Assembly (NCBI GenBank): GCA_029259845.1
Contig: JAJDEI010000109.1
Span: forward strand, 64,222-115,829
Source of the DNA: Planctomycetaceae bacterium
GTDB taxonomy: Bacteria > Planctomycetota > Planctomycetia > Planctomycetales > Planctomycetaceae
Direction: 5' to 3'
DNA: 51,608 nucleotides
The position numbers were made by a program, and so were the translations under genes. Shown here in pieces: positions 10,837 to 19,398 of the stretch. Every line of letters begins with the position of its first letter. Position 1 is the first letter of the stretch. The notes beneath the pieces were generated by a model. It searched no databases and had not been told where the DNA came from. It saw nothing but the letters and a program-made list of their open reading frames with translations.

Positions 10837-10849
10837 AAACCGGGAACAC

Positions 10850-11866
10850 CTACGGCGACGTGTGATTGCCGCCGCGGAGGAACTCGGCGGCCTCTTCCGG
10901 AAGCACCGTGTTGATCGACATGCCGCTGCCGAGCTCGAAACCGGCTGCTGTCGCCAGGCGCGGCAGGATGCGGATGTGCCAGCAAAAGTATGGTTCGACT
11001 TCATCGCCGCGCGAAGCGGTGTCGATCGTCAGGTTGAAGTCCGGGTTGTCCAACCCGACGTACAGCTTGAGCAACACCTCCTTCAGGATTTCCGCGAGTG
11101 GGGCGATCTGCTCGTCACGTAAGACGTCGAAGCTCGCCTGCTGGTGCCGCGGGAGAATCCACGTCTCAAATGGCAAGTGAGCGGCGAAAGGCATGACCGC
11201 GGCGAACTCGTCGTTGGTCGCGATCACTCGTTCGTCGCGTTTGAGTTCCTCCTCCAGCAGCACGTGGTACAGGCATTGGCCCGTGCGATCGAAGAAATTG
11301 GTGGCTTCGTTGTACATCAACCGCAGCATCCGGGGGACGACCGGCGTGGCGATGATCTGCCAGTGCGGATGCTGCAACGACGTGCCCGCACCCACGCCGT
11401 GGTTCTTGAAAACAACGATCGACTGGAATCGTTGATCGCGCATGAGATCGTGATAGCGGCGATGCAGGACGTCCAACACATGGCCAATTTGCCCGATCGG
11501 CTGATTGCCGAGAAACAGATCGTGCTGGGGCGACTCGATCACGACCTCGTGCGCCCCGCAACCTCCCATTCGTTCGAACAGCCCGCCATCGCTGATCCGC
11601 CGATTGTCCTCCTCAATCTGCAGCGCGGGAAACTTGTTCGGGATCACGCGCACGAGCCAATCGGACTCGCCCCCCCGGGGGACGCGAATCGCATCGATCT
11701 CCCGTGGCGTCATCCGCTCATTTCCCGGGCAGAACGGACAGGACGACACATTGCCGGAGGCAGGAGCCGGAGCCACACCGACCGGTTTCGACCGCGGTCG
11801 CAGGCTTCTTAGCGGAGCAAAGACGACCCAGTCCGCTGTCGTTTGATCAAATCGAAGTTGCGACAT
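10850..11866 (-). CDS. galT: Galactose-1-phosphate uridylyltransferase family protein
   Basis: A 338-residue HIT-superfamily nucleotidylyltransferase. The active-site HPHWQ motif is at H166-P-H168-W-Q170, the middle His being the nucleotidylated residue, preceded by GAGTSLQ. A zinc site is suggested by CPFCPGNE near residue 44, and VIPNKFPAL is typical of the family. GalT would exchange UDP between glucose and galactose 1-phosphate in the Leloir pathway; related enzymes act as ADP-glucose phosphorylases, and no galK or galE neighbour is present to decide. It stands alone between repeat-rich gaps. The symbol should be read as family level. Confidence 0.88.
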   Translation of the reverse strand: MSQLRFDQTTADWVVFAPLRSLRPRSKPVGVAPAPASGNVSSCPFCPGNERMTPREIDAIRVPRGGESDWLVRVIPNKFPALQIEEDNRRISDGGLFERMGGCGAHEVVIESPQHDLFLGNQPIGQIGHVLDVLHRRYHDLMRDQRFQSIVVFKNHGVGAGTSLQHPHWQIIATPVVPRMLRLMYNEATNFFDRTGQCLYHVLLEEELKRDERVIATNDEFAAVMPFAAHLPFETWILPRHQQASFDVLRDEQIAPLAEILKEVLLKLYVGLDNPDFNLTIDTASRGDEVEPYFCWHIRILPRLATAAGFELGSGMSINTVLPEEAAEFLRGGNHTSP

Positions 11867-11895
11867 GTTTGGGGGTCACCATGAGGCCCGGAAAT

Positions 11896-11974
11896 GCGTC
11901 CCACTGCCGTTTCGGCGGGGCGAGAACGCCGTGCGTTCCCCACAGTCGACACGGCTGACACAGCCGCGGCACAC
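11896..11974. repeat. CCACTGCCG...GACACAGCC repeat, diverged copy
   Basis: An element with the CACTGCCGTTTCGGC arm on the left and GGCTGACACAGCC on the right. Better-preserved copies lie at 19247-19326 and 23101-23215, and an inverted fragment at about 12735-12766. It sits in the 231-bp gap between galT and the hemerythrin gene. Confidence 0.65.
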
Positions 11975-12021
11975 ATACTTCAACGATCTGCCAGGACTTT
12001 GCCAAACCTGAACCTGAGTGT

Positions 12022-12071
12022 CGGAGTTCAAGCTTCAGCCTATTCTCACAGCCTCAAGGCTGAACTCCAAC
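12022..12071. repeat. GGAGTTCAAGCTTCAGCC palindrome
   Basis: Imperfect inverted repeat with arms GGAGTTCAAGCTTCAGCC and GGCTGAACTCC, just past the 3' end of the hemerythrin gene. Related sequence occurs at 15056-15079 (one arm) and at 38353-38387 (short hairpin). Confidence 0.65.
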
Positions 12072-12098
12072 GCTCGGAAATCAAAGATTGACAGCGCG

Positions 12099-12530
12099 CT
12101 ATCGCAGCTTCTCAAGCAAGGCGTCTTCGGCCTCTTCGTGGCAGTTCAACCGGTCGATGAAATCTTCGAATTCTTCGCGGGCCCGGCCCCAACAATCAAG
12201 CACTGGATCCCCACGGCGGAGTCGGGCAATGAGGTCGTCGAGGGCGGCGAGCAACTCTGCGTGCTCGTCCCGCAGTTTGGCGATCTGCGGGGCAGCATCC
12301 CGATCCGCATCTATCACCAGAGACAGGAACCCTTCGTCTTCTTCACGCTCAAAATGCGCGGCCAGATGCTCCCGAAAACGGGCGACCCGGTCTCCCATCT
12401 CTCCGAAGTGCGGACTTCCCAACTCACTGAGCTCGCCCCACCACTCGCGCCATTCGGCGATCTCCTTTTCCAGAGACTCATGGTCTTTCTTGATGACAGA
12501 ATTACGGGCCTGGATGTCTTTGAGATTCAT
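12099..12530 (-). CDS. Hemerythrin-like HHE-domain protein
   Basis: A 143-residue cytosolic helical bundle. Putative di-iron ligands follow the HHE pattern: H17 (KKDHESL), H55 and H59 with E63 (REHLAAHFERE), H90 (RDEHAEL), and H131 with E135 (CHEEAED). Proteins of this kind bind O2 or NO, or handle iron and redox stress. The ATG at 12530 is chosen because the in-frame extension to 13376 runs through several repeat elements and does not look like protein; the ribosome site is weak (GCGAG). Its place beside the Usp, Hsp20 and kinase-fusion genes fits a stress role, though none of these is co-transcribed with it. Confidence 0.85.
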   Translation of the reverse strand: MNLKDIQARNSVIKKDHESLEKEIAEWREWWGELSELGSPHFGEMGDRVARFREHLAAHFEREEDEGFLSLVIDADRDAAPQIAKLRDEHAELLAALDDLIARLRRGDPVLDCWGRAREEFEDFIDRLNCHEEAEDALLEKLR

Positions 12531-13458
12531 GATGAAACTCGCTGAATGGTGGGGGAAGTGTTCGCGCGCCGTCTGCGACCGAAAATGACTGCAACTAGCA
12601 TGCCGGTTGCACGCCGACTTCCCAAGGCGACGATTAGGCGAACATCCCCTCATTGCGCGGCACGAGACGCAGGATACAGGGTTCATCGCGCGAATTTGCA
12701 CGGATGTGTGCTCAAAGCAGCCGTGGAGAGTGTGTGTGCCACGGCTGTGTCGGCCATGCCGAAGTCTGTGAACGGGCATCGAGCGGCTGTCCGGAAACAG
12801 ACGGACCGCTTTCCCGGGCGCCTCGCCCCACTGCTTCGCAGATGTTTGAGAAACAAGGCGGGTGGCCCGACTGGGTCGCGAAGCGACAGGAGGCCTCACA
12901 CTCAGCGTCCGGACGTTCCCAATGAATCGCGAGCTGAGTGTGAGGCATCTTGCGCCTGTGGCACACAGGCGTGCCGGCTGGGCCACCCGCGCTCGATGCG
13001 GGTTTGCGGGTTCAAAGCACCCAGCAGGATCGTGCGGGCCGACTCTCGCCGGCAGCCGAGTACCAACAGTCGTCGTGGAGCCGTCACGCCGCGGCTCGGC
13101 GGGAGCCTCGCCCTCCCATGAAGACGCTTCGTCCCCAGCCGGTGCCGAAATCCTGGTCTCGACCGCCAACAGAGATTCGACGGGCGTCCGTTTCTTGCGC
13201 AGCGCGATGTGATCCACACAGGCTGGACCTTCGTTCCGGTCCGCTCTATAATCGAAGTTGAGTTTGATGCGTTGTGTTGCCTGCCAGAAAGGGCAAACGG
13301 CCTGTCGACTTCCCACCACTTGGCTGCCGGCTGATTCTGACTTCGATTCAGTTCCGGCAGTCCCCACGATTGGCACCCCCTTGCGGGCGCCCTCGTTCTC
13401 CTCCGATCGACCCGCCTGCCCGCAAGCCCCGTTTCAACCCGAGGCAAGGTTGTCACCC
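12531..13458. other. Repeat-rich 928-bp intergenic region
   Basis: No convincing gene. It holds an inverted fragment of the GGCTGTGTCGGC repeat (about 12735-12766), a complete 129-bp element at 12860-12988 (separate entry), and a fragment at 13093-13117 of the GGCGGGAGCCTCGCC type known from planctomycetes as the source of spurious EGEAPAEP ORFs. The last 250 bp before the HlyD-type gene should include its promoter, but nothing clear was seen. Confidence 0.6.
12860..12988. repeat. GGGTGGCCC nested palindrome, copy 1
   Basis: A 129-bp element with outer arms GGGTGGCCC and GGGCCACCC and inner arms around TCACACTCAGC and GCTGAGTGTGA. It also holds GTCGCGAAGCGAC and TCCGGACGTTC. Copy 2 at 42014-42151 shares these sub-motifs in the same order. 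Confidence 0.8.
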
Positions 13459-15018
13459 ATGCTGGGCTTTCCACCGACAATCCGACTTGAATCGCCAATG
13501 ATGACAGGCTCTCCGCGACTGACGGTGCTCTTGCCGGCCGGCTTGGCTGTGATCGTCTGCTGCGCTGCGACCGTGCCGACGCCGTCGTCCGAGACCTACG
13601 AGTTGCCCGGGTCCTTTCTGACGATACCCGTCCGGCGCGGGGCGCTCGAACAGGTCCTTGCAGAGCGGGGGCTCGTCGACAGTGCGGAGAACTTCGTTGT
13701 TGCCAGCGAGTGCGAATGGACGAAGCGCATTATCCGGCTGGTCCCCGAGGGAGAGTGGGTCGAGGCGGGGGACGTTGTTGTCGAACTGGATGCCTCCGAC
13801 TTGGAAGAACGGCTCAAGCAGCGGGAAATCCTGATCATCAACGCCGAGGCGAGCCTGATCAACGCCGAGGAGGCGCTTCGTTTGCGGAAGCTGCAAAACG
13901 AAAGCACGATCGCCAAAGCGGAGTTGGCGGGAATGCTGGCGCGGCTCGATTTCGAAAAGTACGTTGAAGGCGAATTCCCCAAGCGACAGAAAGAAGCCGA
14001 GGCGGCCGTCGCGCTGGCCGAAGTCGACGTTTCGCGAGCCGCCAAGCGGCACGAGTACGTCGTCCGCATGGCCCGCAAGGGCTACGAAACTTACAAGCAG
14101 GTCGAGAAAGAGCGGATCTCCCTGCTGAAGTACGAGCACAAGCTCAACACGGCCCGCCGGGCACTCGAGGTTCTCGTCACGTATACTCACGAGCGGCAAT
14201 TTACCGAATTGCAGTCAGTGGCGGCCGAGTCGGAACGGGAATTGGCCCGTGTCCGGCGGCAGGCGGATTTGTCACTGGCCAATCAGCGGCTCCTCGTTGA
14301 GAACCGCCGGCGGCGATATCAGCAGCACACCGACTACGCGGACCGGCTCAACAGAAGCATCGCCGCCTGCACGATCCGGTCGCCCCAAACCGGCGAGATT
14401 ATCTACGCCAACGAGGGAAGTGTTCGCAACGAGATTCTCGAAGGAGAAACCGTGAGGTACCGGCAAGAGGTCGTCCGCATCCCCGACCTCGACGAGCTTC
14501 ATGTGGAACTCCGTATTCACGAATCACAAATCACCGGCGTCGCTGAAGGACTCGAAGCGACGATCTCCGTCGACGCCTATCCCGGACTGGTTTTCACAGG
14601 CCATGTGACGTCGGTCGCACCCGTGCCGACCGCCGGTTCGCGGTACTCCCGCGATCTCAAAGAGTACGATGCCGCCATCCGCATCGAAGCCACGCCCGAG
14701 GAGACAAAAAATCTCAAACCGGGATTGACCGCCAAAGTCCAGATTCACATCAGCCGTCGTGAAGACTGTCTGTCGGTTCCTCCGCAATCGGTGGTGAATC
14801 TGTTCGGCCACCAGATGATCTTCGTGAGCACGGCCGACGGCATCGAACATCGTGAGGTTGAGATCGGGCTGATCGCCGACACGGGTGTTGAGGTTCTCTC
14901 CGGACTGCAACCGGGAGAGGAGGTCCTGCTGAGCCCGAGAACGACGTGCGGCGAACAGATCATCGCCCTCACCGAATCGTTCAGCAGCGAAACCCGGCCC
15001 CGGAACATCGGCGGCTGA
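13459..15018 (+). CDS. HlyD-family membrane-fusion/adaptor protein
   Basis: A 519-residue periplasmic adaptor anchored by one N-terminal helix (about 21-43, LTVLLPAGLAVIVCCAA). A split biotinyl-lipoyl half-domain near 85-110 (VPEGEWVEAGDVVVELDASD) is followed by a long coiled coil (about 110-290, rich in Glu, Arg, Ala), the second lipoyl half (IRSPQTGEIIYANEGS) and beta-barrel domains (LHVELRIHESQITGV, LKPGLTAKVQIHI). Such proteins bridge inner-membrane exporters and outer-membrane channels. No exporter or TolC gene adjoins it, so its partner is unknown. The ATG at 13459 is chosen for its AAGG site; frames upstream are repeat-derived. ATG at 13498 is possible. Confidence 0.85.
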   Translation: MLGFPPTIRLESPMMTGSPRLTVLLPAGLAVIVCCAATVPTPSSETYELPGSFLTIPVRRGALEQVLAERGLVDSAENFVVASECEWTKRIIRLVPEGEWVEAGDVVVELDASDLEERLKQREILIINAEASLINAEEALRLRKLQNESTIAKAELAGMLARLDFEKYVEGEFPKRQKEAEAAVALAEVDVSRAAKRHEYVVRMARKGYETYKQVEKERISLLKYEHKLNTARRALEVLVTYTHERQFTELQSVAAESERELARVRRQADLSLANQRLLVENRRRRYQQHTDYADRLNRSIAACTIRSPQTGEIIYANEGSVRNEILEGETVRYRQEVVRIPDLDELHVELRIHESQITGVAEGLEATISVDAYPGLVFTGHVTSVAPVPTAGSRYSRDLKEYDAAIRIEATPEETKNLKPGLTAKVQIHISRREDCLSVPPQSVVNLFGHQMIFVSTADGIEHREVEIGLIADTGVEVLSGLQPGEEVLLSPRTTCGEQIIALTESFSSETRPRNIGG

Positions 15019-15055
15019 GGATCCCGGGCAGAAGTGCTTTGCCGGGCTTGCTTCC

Positions 15056-15079
15056 GCAGCCTCAAGGCTGAACTCCAAC
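15056..15079. repeat. Half-copy of the GGCTGAACTCC repeat
   Basis: One arm (GCAGCCTCAAGGCTGAACTCC) of the family seen at 12022-12071, just downstream of the HlyD-type gene. Confidence 0.6.
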
Positions 15080-15139
15080 CTTCGCAGCCCGTCGGAAAAC
15101 GTGGGCCACCGCTGCGTCGACCGTGTCACTCTCAACGGA

Positions 15140-15280
15140 GGGTGGCTGGGGCGCTGTTGCGAATTGATTGACGCTCACCCGCATCCTCTGGGGCCATGTC
15201 TGGTCCAGGAAAACTGCCCATGGCCCCAGTCTTGGAACCGTGTTGAATCTGGTGTGACCCCAATCTCGCCCCAGCCACCC
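15140..15280. repeat. GGGTGGCTGGGGCGA palindromic element, copy 2
   Basis: 141 bp with the same terminal arms as copy 1 (one mismatch in the left arm: GGGTGGCTGGGGCGC). The internal 43-nt hairpin at 15187-15229 is equal in length to that of copy 1. In its stem a G-C pair of copy 1 is replaced by C-G and a G-U by A-U, so pairing is retained. It lies in the gap between the HlyD-type gene and the convergent membrane-protein gene. Confidence 0.85.
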
Positions 15281-15415
15281 CGGACAGCGGGATATTCATT
15301 CGGGCGCGTTGCTGTGCTGGTCCTGGACCGAAGGGGCCGCGCGAATCGCAAGGATTGACGTCCAGGGCTGGAATGATCCCTCCCCACCCGCAAGACTCGC
15401 CTCATCTGACAATGA

Positions 15416-16783
15416 TCAGCCGCCGCCACCGGGATCTCCCGGCCAGGGCAGCAGGAAGGCGTGATGCTCGAACAGCCCCGCCGTGCCGTGCGCCCCGATG
15501 AATTGCGTGAAGTAAAGCAGAAACACAAACGCCGCCAGCAGCGGCACCATGCCGATGCGTGCCGTCCATCGCGAAATGCGTCCCGCTCGCTTCCCCTGTG
15601 CGGCCCGTTCAACCGCGCGATGATAGGCCCACCCGGTCACCACCTTCGTCGGGTAAATGCTGGCAATGAAGATGAGCGTCATCAGCCAGTACGCGTCCTG
15701 TGGCAGCAGTGCGACTTTCAGCAGGTACAGTGGCAGCGCCAACACGTAGACGACCGCGATCGCCAGCAGCCACGCCAGCGGGGCGTGGGCGAACAACCGC
15801 CGGATCGCCTTGAGATGGAACATCGATCGTAGTCGCCTCTCGGTGGCGAAGCGCGCTTGCAGAAACGGCAGCCACGAAAGTGTCACTGCCAACAGCACGC
15901 CGCCGACAATCGTGACGGCCACCTGCGGCCCTTCGGGATCGTCCATCGCCGCGATCAACGCCGTCGGGATCAGCAGCCACACGAACGCACCAAGGAAACC
16001 ACGCAACCCCAGCCAGAAGTGATGCTTCAGTTGCAGTTTCCGGACGAACGTTCGCACGTGCTCCGAGGCGGCATCGAGGTAGTCGCCATCGCGAAGACGT
16101 TGCCGCAACCAGCGCACGTTCTTCCATGGTCGGAAAAAGCAGCCCATCGATCCGCCCCGCGCCAGAGCGAGGCAAATATGAACGGTGACGATGATCCAGG
16201 CCGCGGCCAGCAAACCGTTCAGCCATTGGCCGGACGCTGCGCCCGGATCGATGAGGTGCGCGTCAGCCGCTGCACCGGAGAGCAATCGCAGCGGGAGCAG
16301 GAACAACCACACGCCCAACGCAAGGGAGCCAATCCGCGGCGCCAGCTGCAGGAGCGGAAACGCATCGCGCAGCCGCCCGCTACGACCGACGCGTCCCTCA
16401 ACTTCGAGGAGGTACCCGAGTGCGACAAAGTTCACAAGGGGAATCGCTGCCAGAACCGCCAGCAGGACCAGCAGGCTGAGCACTGCGAACACGGCCCGTC
16501 CGATCCAGAATGCGGCTTTGAGCGGATGCCTCCACGGCACGGGAAACGGCGGCAACAGCCCGTCGAACTCCGTGCCGGTTCCGTGGCCGCCAATATGTTC
16601 GTCAGGATGCTCGCCAACATTTTGGACGGCATGGCCCGGTGACGTTGAGTCATCCTGCGTGTCCGGCATCTCGTCGGACAAACCGGTCCGTGGTTGCAGA
16701 AGAGTCACTGCGACCGGGACGTTAGCAGCCGGCGAAACGATGTCGGACATCGGCGCTTCCAGATTCGAGACAGTGGATTTCAT
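15416..16783 (-). CDS. Multi-spanning membrane protein (DUF4013-like)
   Basis: A 455-residue protein with a hydrophilic N-terminus of about 90 residues rich in Gly, Asp and His, then six to eight membrane segments (for example near 98-122, 150-165, 190-205, 265-285, 290-308, 340-362, 375-395 and 415-435). Basic, Trp-containing loops (FFRPWKNVRWLRQRLRDGDY) alternate between them. I recognise it as a planctomycete-type conserved integral membrane protein but cannot assign a function; it broadly resembles the protein at 21806-23020. The C-terminus ends in GDPGGGG. The true start may be one of the internal Met codons (residue 12 or 39). Confidence 0.7.
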   Translation of the reverse strand: MKSTVSNLEAPMSDIVSPAANVPVAVTLLQPRTGLSDEMPDTQDDSTSPGHAVQNVGEHPDEHIGGHGTGTEFDGLLPPFPVPWRHPLKAAFWIGRAVFAVLSLLVLLAVLAAIPLVNFVALGYLLEVEGRVGRSGRLRDAFPLLQLAPRIGSLALGVWLFLLPLRLLSGAAADAHLIDPGAASGQWLNGLLAAAWIIVTVHICLALARGGSMGCFFRPWKNVRWLRQRLRDGDYLDAASEHVRTFVRKLQLKHHFWLGLRGFLGAFVWLLIPTALIAAMDDPEGPQVAVTIVGGVLLAVTLSWLPFLQARFATERRLRSMFHLKAIRRLFAHAPLAWLLAIAVVYVLALPLYLLKVALLPQDAYWLMTLIFIASIYPTKVVTGWAYHRAVERAAQGKRAGRISRWTARIGMVPLLAAFVFLLYFTQFIGAHGTAGLFEHHAFLLPWPGDPGGGG

Positions 16784-16857
16784 AGGGAGTTCGAACTCGA
16801 TGGTTCGCTCCCGGCGGCTTTTGTGGATTTATCCGAATTCGTCGCGGTGCCTCCGGA

Positions 16858-17010
16858 ACCTCGTTCCCAAACTCCAGTAACCTCGTTCCCAAACTGCGGT
16901 AACCTCGTTCCCAAACTCCGGTTTGGGAACGCACGTTCGCAAAACGCCGTTTCGCTCGCAGCCAAGCAGAGCTTTGCGGGACATGTGTTTCCAAGCCAGA
17001 GTTTGGGAAC
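16858..17010. repeat. GTTCCCAAACT repeat with three 22-bp tandem units
   Basis: Three direct 22-bp units (16858-16879, 16880-16901, 16902-16923), each with CCTCGTTCCCAAACT, then inverted GTTTGGGAAC at 16921-16930 and again at 17001-17010. A single-unit relative lies at 31371-31477. It occupies the 588-bp gap between divergent genes; the rest of the gap shows no feature. Confidence 0.8.
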
Positions 17011-17371
17011 AAGGCCGCTTCGATGACCGATCGAATCGGAGCGAACCGATGTGATTGGGCATCGTTCCCAACCGGTCATCTCACCATACCGGAATACTGA
17101 CGCTTCGGTTTCAGACGATTTGCTGAAACGCCGTTGCCGCCGTCTGAGTAGTATCAGCGGCGATTCGTCATTCGCCAAGATCGCTTCGAAGATAACGGTC
17201 TCATCAGGAAAACCGTCTCACCGACCGATTCGGGACACGCTAAGATTCACAGGGAGGATGCGAATCGCCAGTGTTGCCGGTTTGCCACATCCCAAACGTG
17301 ACCTCCGAAGGGCGGACCGGTCCAGATCCGTCGATGCCCGCCCTCAGTTGGAAGGTCCTCATTACCGTGCC

Positions 17372-19222
17372 ATGAAGATCAAACGTGTCTTTCCGCCGCT
17401 GTTGGTGGTGATCGGCGTCGGCTTGCTGACAGCGATTGCTGCCTCGACCGCCATCCGGACCGAGCGACCGGAGTTGCCCGAAAACATCATCGAGGATGTG
17501 ACCGCGACTGCCGCTCGGATCGACGACCCGATGCTGCGTCGCTGGGACGAGTTGGGCATTGCTCCCGCACCGTCGGCTGATGAACTTGAAGTGCTTCGCC
17601 GATTGTCACTTGCGCTGCATGGGACGATCCCTTCCCTTGAGGAAATCCGTCTGTTCGAGGCGGACGCGGGGCCGCACCGTCTCACTCGATGGACGGCAGC
17701 CATGCTCAACGATCCTCGTTTCGCCGACTATTTCGCCGAACGGTTGGCCCGCGCCTACGTCGGAGTCGAGGAGGGGGAGTTCGTCATCTTTCGCCGCGAC
17801 CGCTTTACGGACTGGCTCCGCATTCAACTGGGCGATCGCCGTCCGTATGACGAGATCGTTCGCGAAATGATCTCTGGGCGGGGAGTCTGGACCGGCAAAG
17901 GGGAGGTCAACTTTGTGACAGCCGGTTTCGCGAACGAAGAGTTCGATGCGAACAAACTGACCGCTCGCACGGTTCGCGCCTTCCTCGGGCAGCGGATGGA
18001 TTGCGCCCAATGTCACGACCATCCCTTCGATGACTGGACGCAGGACCAATTCCAGGGGTTGGCGGCCTACTACGGGCAAGTCGAACTCTCCCTCGCCGGC
18101 ATTCGCGACAAATCGGGGGAGGCGTTCGGGCTCCCGGACAAGGCTGCGGAATACCTGAAAACGGGAACAATCGCCACGGAACTACGGAAGAGGTTTCGCG
18201 AGAACGGGGATGGTTTGCGAAAGCACGCCCGGCTGGAAATGGTCGCCGCCGACCGGCTCTGGGTTGTCAGAGACTCGCAGAAAATCGAAGAGAACCTCGA
18301 GCCGCGATTCGTCATCCGTCGTACTCCAACGGGCTTCGCCGTCAGCAGCTATGAGGGAGAGTATTTCATTGAGGACCGGGATTCTCTCGAACAACAAGTG
18401 GTCGATCCGTCCGTGCCGTTTCATCCGGAATGGCTGGGAACGGAAGGAACACGCCGCGACCGGCTCGCCGCATGGGTCACCCATCCGGACAACCGCCGTT
18501 TCGATCGCGCACTCGTGAACCGCGTGTGGGGGCTGCTGTTCGGCAAACCCTATCTCAGCGATCGGCCCGTTGATGACTTGCCGGACCCGGACCGTGAGGA
18601 GGACGCGGAGGAAACCCGCGTTCTCGATCTGTTGGGCTGCGACTTCCGTGAGCAGGGCTGCGATCTGCGCCGGCTGGTCCAGGTGATTGCGGCGACCCGG
18701 GCGTTTCGGATGGACTCCCGCGCGGCGACATCCGATCCTCAGCAACTCGAACAAGCGGAACGGGCGTGGGCCGTCTTTCCCATTACCCGACGTCGCCCCG
18801 AACAGGTAATCGGTGCGATGCTGCAGGCGAACACCGTCCGCACCGTCGACCAGAACTCACACCTGTTCGTCCGCTTTCAAAAATTCATCCGCGAACGGGA
18901 TTTCGTGAACGAATACGGCGACCTCGGCGAGAACGAACTCGACGACCGGGCCGGCACGATCTCGCAAGCACTGCTCCGCATGAACGGCGAGTTCGCGCAC
19001 GAAATGGCCGAGGAAGAACCGTTCACCGCTCCGGGACGCATCGCCAGCTACTCCTCAACCCCGGAGAAACTGTTGGAGAACTGTTTCCTCGCCTGTCTGA
19101 CGCGGCGTCCGACCCCGGAAGAAGCCGCCTACTTCCTCCCCCAATTGGAGGACGACAACGACGAGCCGGACGGTGTCGTTCAGGACGTCTTCTGGACACT
19201 TTTCAACTCCCCGGAGTTCTGA
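17372..19222 (+). CDS. DUF1549/DUF1553 domain protein with CxxCH motif
   Basis: A 616-residue exported protein with an N-terminal signal or anchor helix (FPPLLVVIGVGLLTAIAAST). The DUF1549 region (about 45-240) ends in a cytochrome-like site, C211-A-Q-C214-H215, in the typical context CAQCHDHPFDDWTQDQFQG. The DUF1553 region (about 350-616) contains HPDNRRFDRALVNRVW and closes with DVFWTLFNSPEF. These proteins are abundant in planctomycetes; their role is unproven but has been tied to polysaccharide use. It lies 176 bp upstream of a DUF1501 gene, the usual partner. The ATG at 17372 is chosen because upstream frames have no signal peptide. Confidence 0.93.
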   Translation: MKIKRVFPPLLVVIGVGLLTAIAASTAIRTERPELPENIIEDVTATAARIDDPMLRRWDELGIAPAPSADELEVLRRLSLALHGTIPSLEEIRLFEADAGPHRLTRWTAAMLNDPRFADYFAERLARAYVGVEEGEFVIFRRDRFTDWLRIQLGDRRPYDEIVREMISGRGVWTGKGEVNFVTAGFANEEFDANKLTARTVRAFLGQRMDCAQCHDHPFDDWTQDQFQGLAAYYGQVELSLAGIRDKSGEAFGLPDKAAEYLKTGTIATELRKRFRENGDGLRKHARLEMVAADRLWVVRDSQKIEENLEPRFVIRRTPTGFAVSSYEGEYFIEDRDSLEQQVVDPSVPFHPEWLGTEGTRRDRLAAWVTHPDNRRFDRALVNRVWGLLFGKPYLSDRPVDDLPDPDREEDAEETRVLDLLGCDFREQGCDLRRLVQVIAATRAFRMDSRAATSDPQQLEQAERAWAVFPITRRRPEQVIGAMLQANTVRTVDQNSHLFVRFQKFIRERDFVNEYGDLGENELDDRAGTISQALLRMNGEFAHEMAEEEPFTAPGRIASYSSTPEKLLENCFLACLTRRPTPEEAAYFLPQLEDDNDEPDGVVQDVFWTLFNSPEF

Positions 19223-19246
19223 GCGGTTCGTTGAAAAGCACCACAC

Positions 19247-19326
19247 CGTGTGCCACTGCCGTGTCGGCAGTGCGAGAGGCCAATCCGTTTTCCAACGTCG
19301 GCACGGCTGACACAGCCGTGGCACGC
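19247..19326. repeat. TGCCACTGCCG...GACACAGCC repeat
   Basis: Left palindrome CACTGCCGTGTCGGCAGTG, right palindrome GGCTGACACAGCC within GGCACGGCTGACACAGCCGT. It fills most of the gap between the DUF1553 and DUF1501 genes, the same family as 23101-23215. Confidence 0.8.
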
Positions 19327-19398
19327 AAGGCTCAGCGGCCGACTCCGGACAAGCATTTCTGAACGCCGAACAACGAATCCCGAATCCCGGAGATCGAC

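Noticed and set aside
10382..10849. 155-codon minus-strand ORF between usp and galT
   Set aside because: Entirely made of the usp leader, its duplicate and two palindromic elements.
12531..13376. N-terminal extension of the hemerythrin gene
   Set aside because: It runs through several palindromic repeats and does not resemble protein; the domain is complete from 12530.
13371..13384. TGGCAC-N4-TTGC resembling a sigma-54 promoter upstream of the HlyD gene
   Set aside because: The spacing is one base short of the -24/-12 consensus, which is usually strict.
16858..16923. Short tandem repeats as a possible CRISPR array
   Set aside because: The three 22-bp units are directly adjacent with no spacers, and no cas gene is present.
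17051..17371. N-terminal extension of the DUF1549 gene
   Set aside because: No signal peptide and no family similarity; the signal helix begins at the ATG at 17372.
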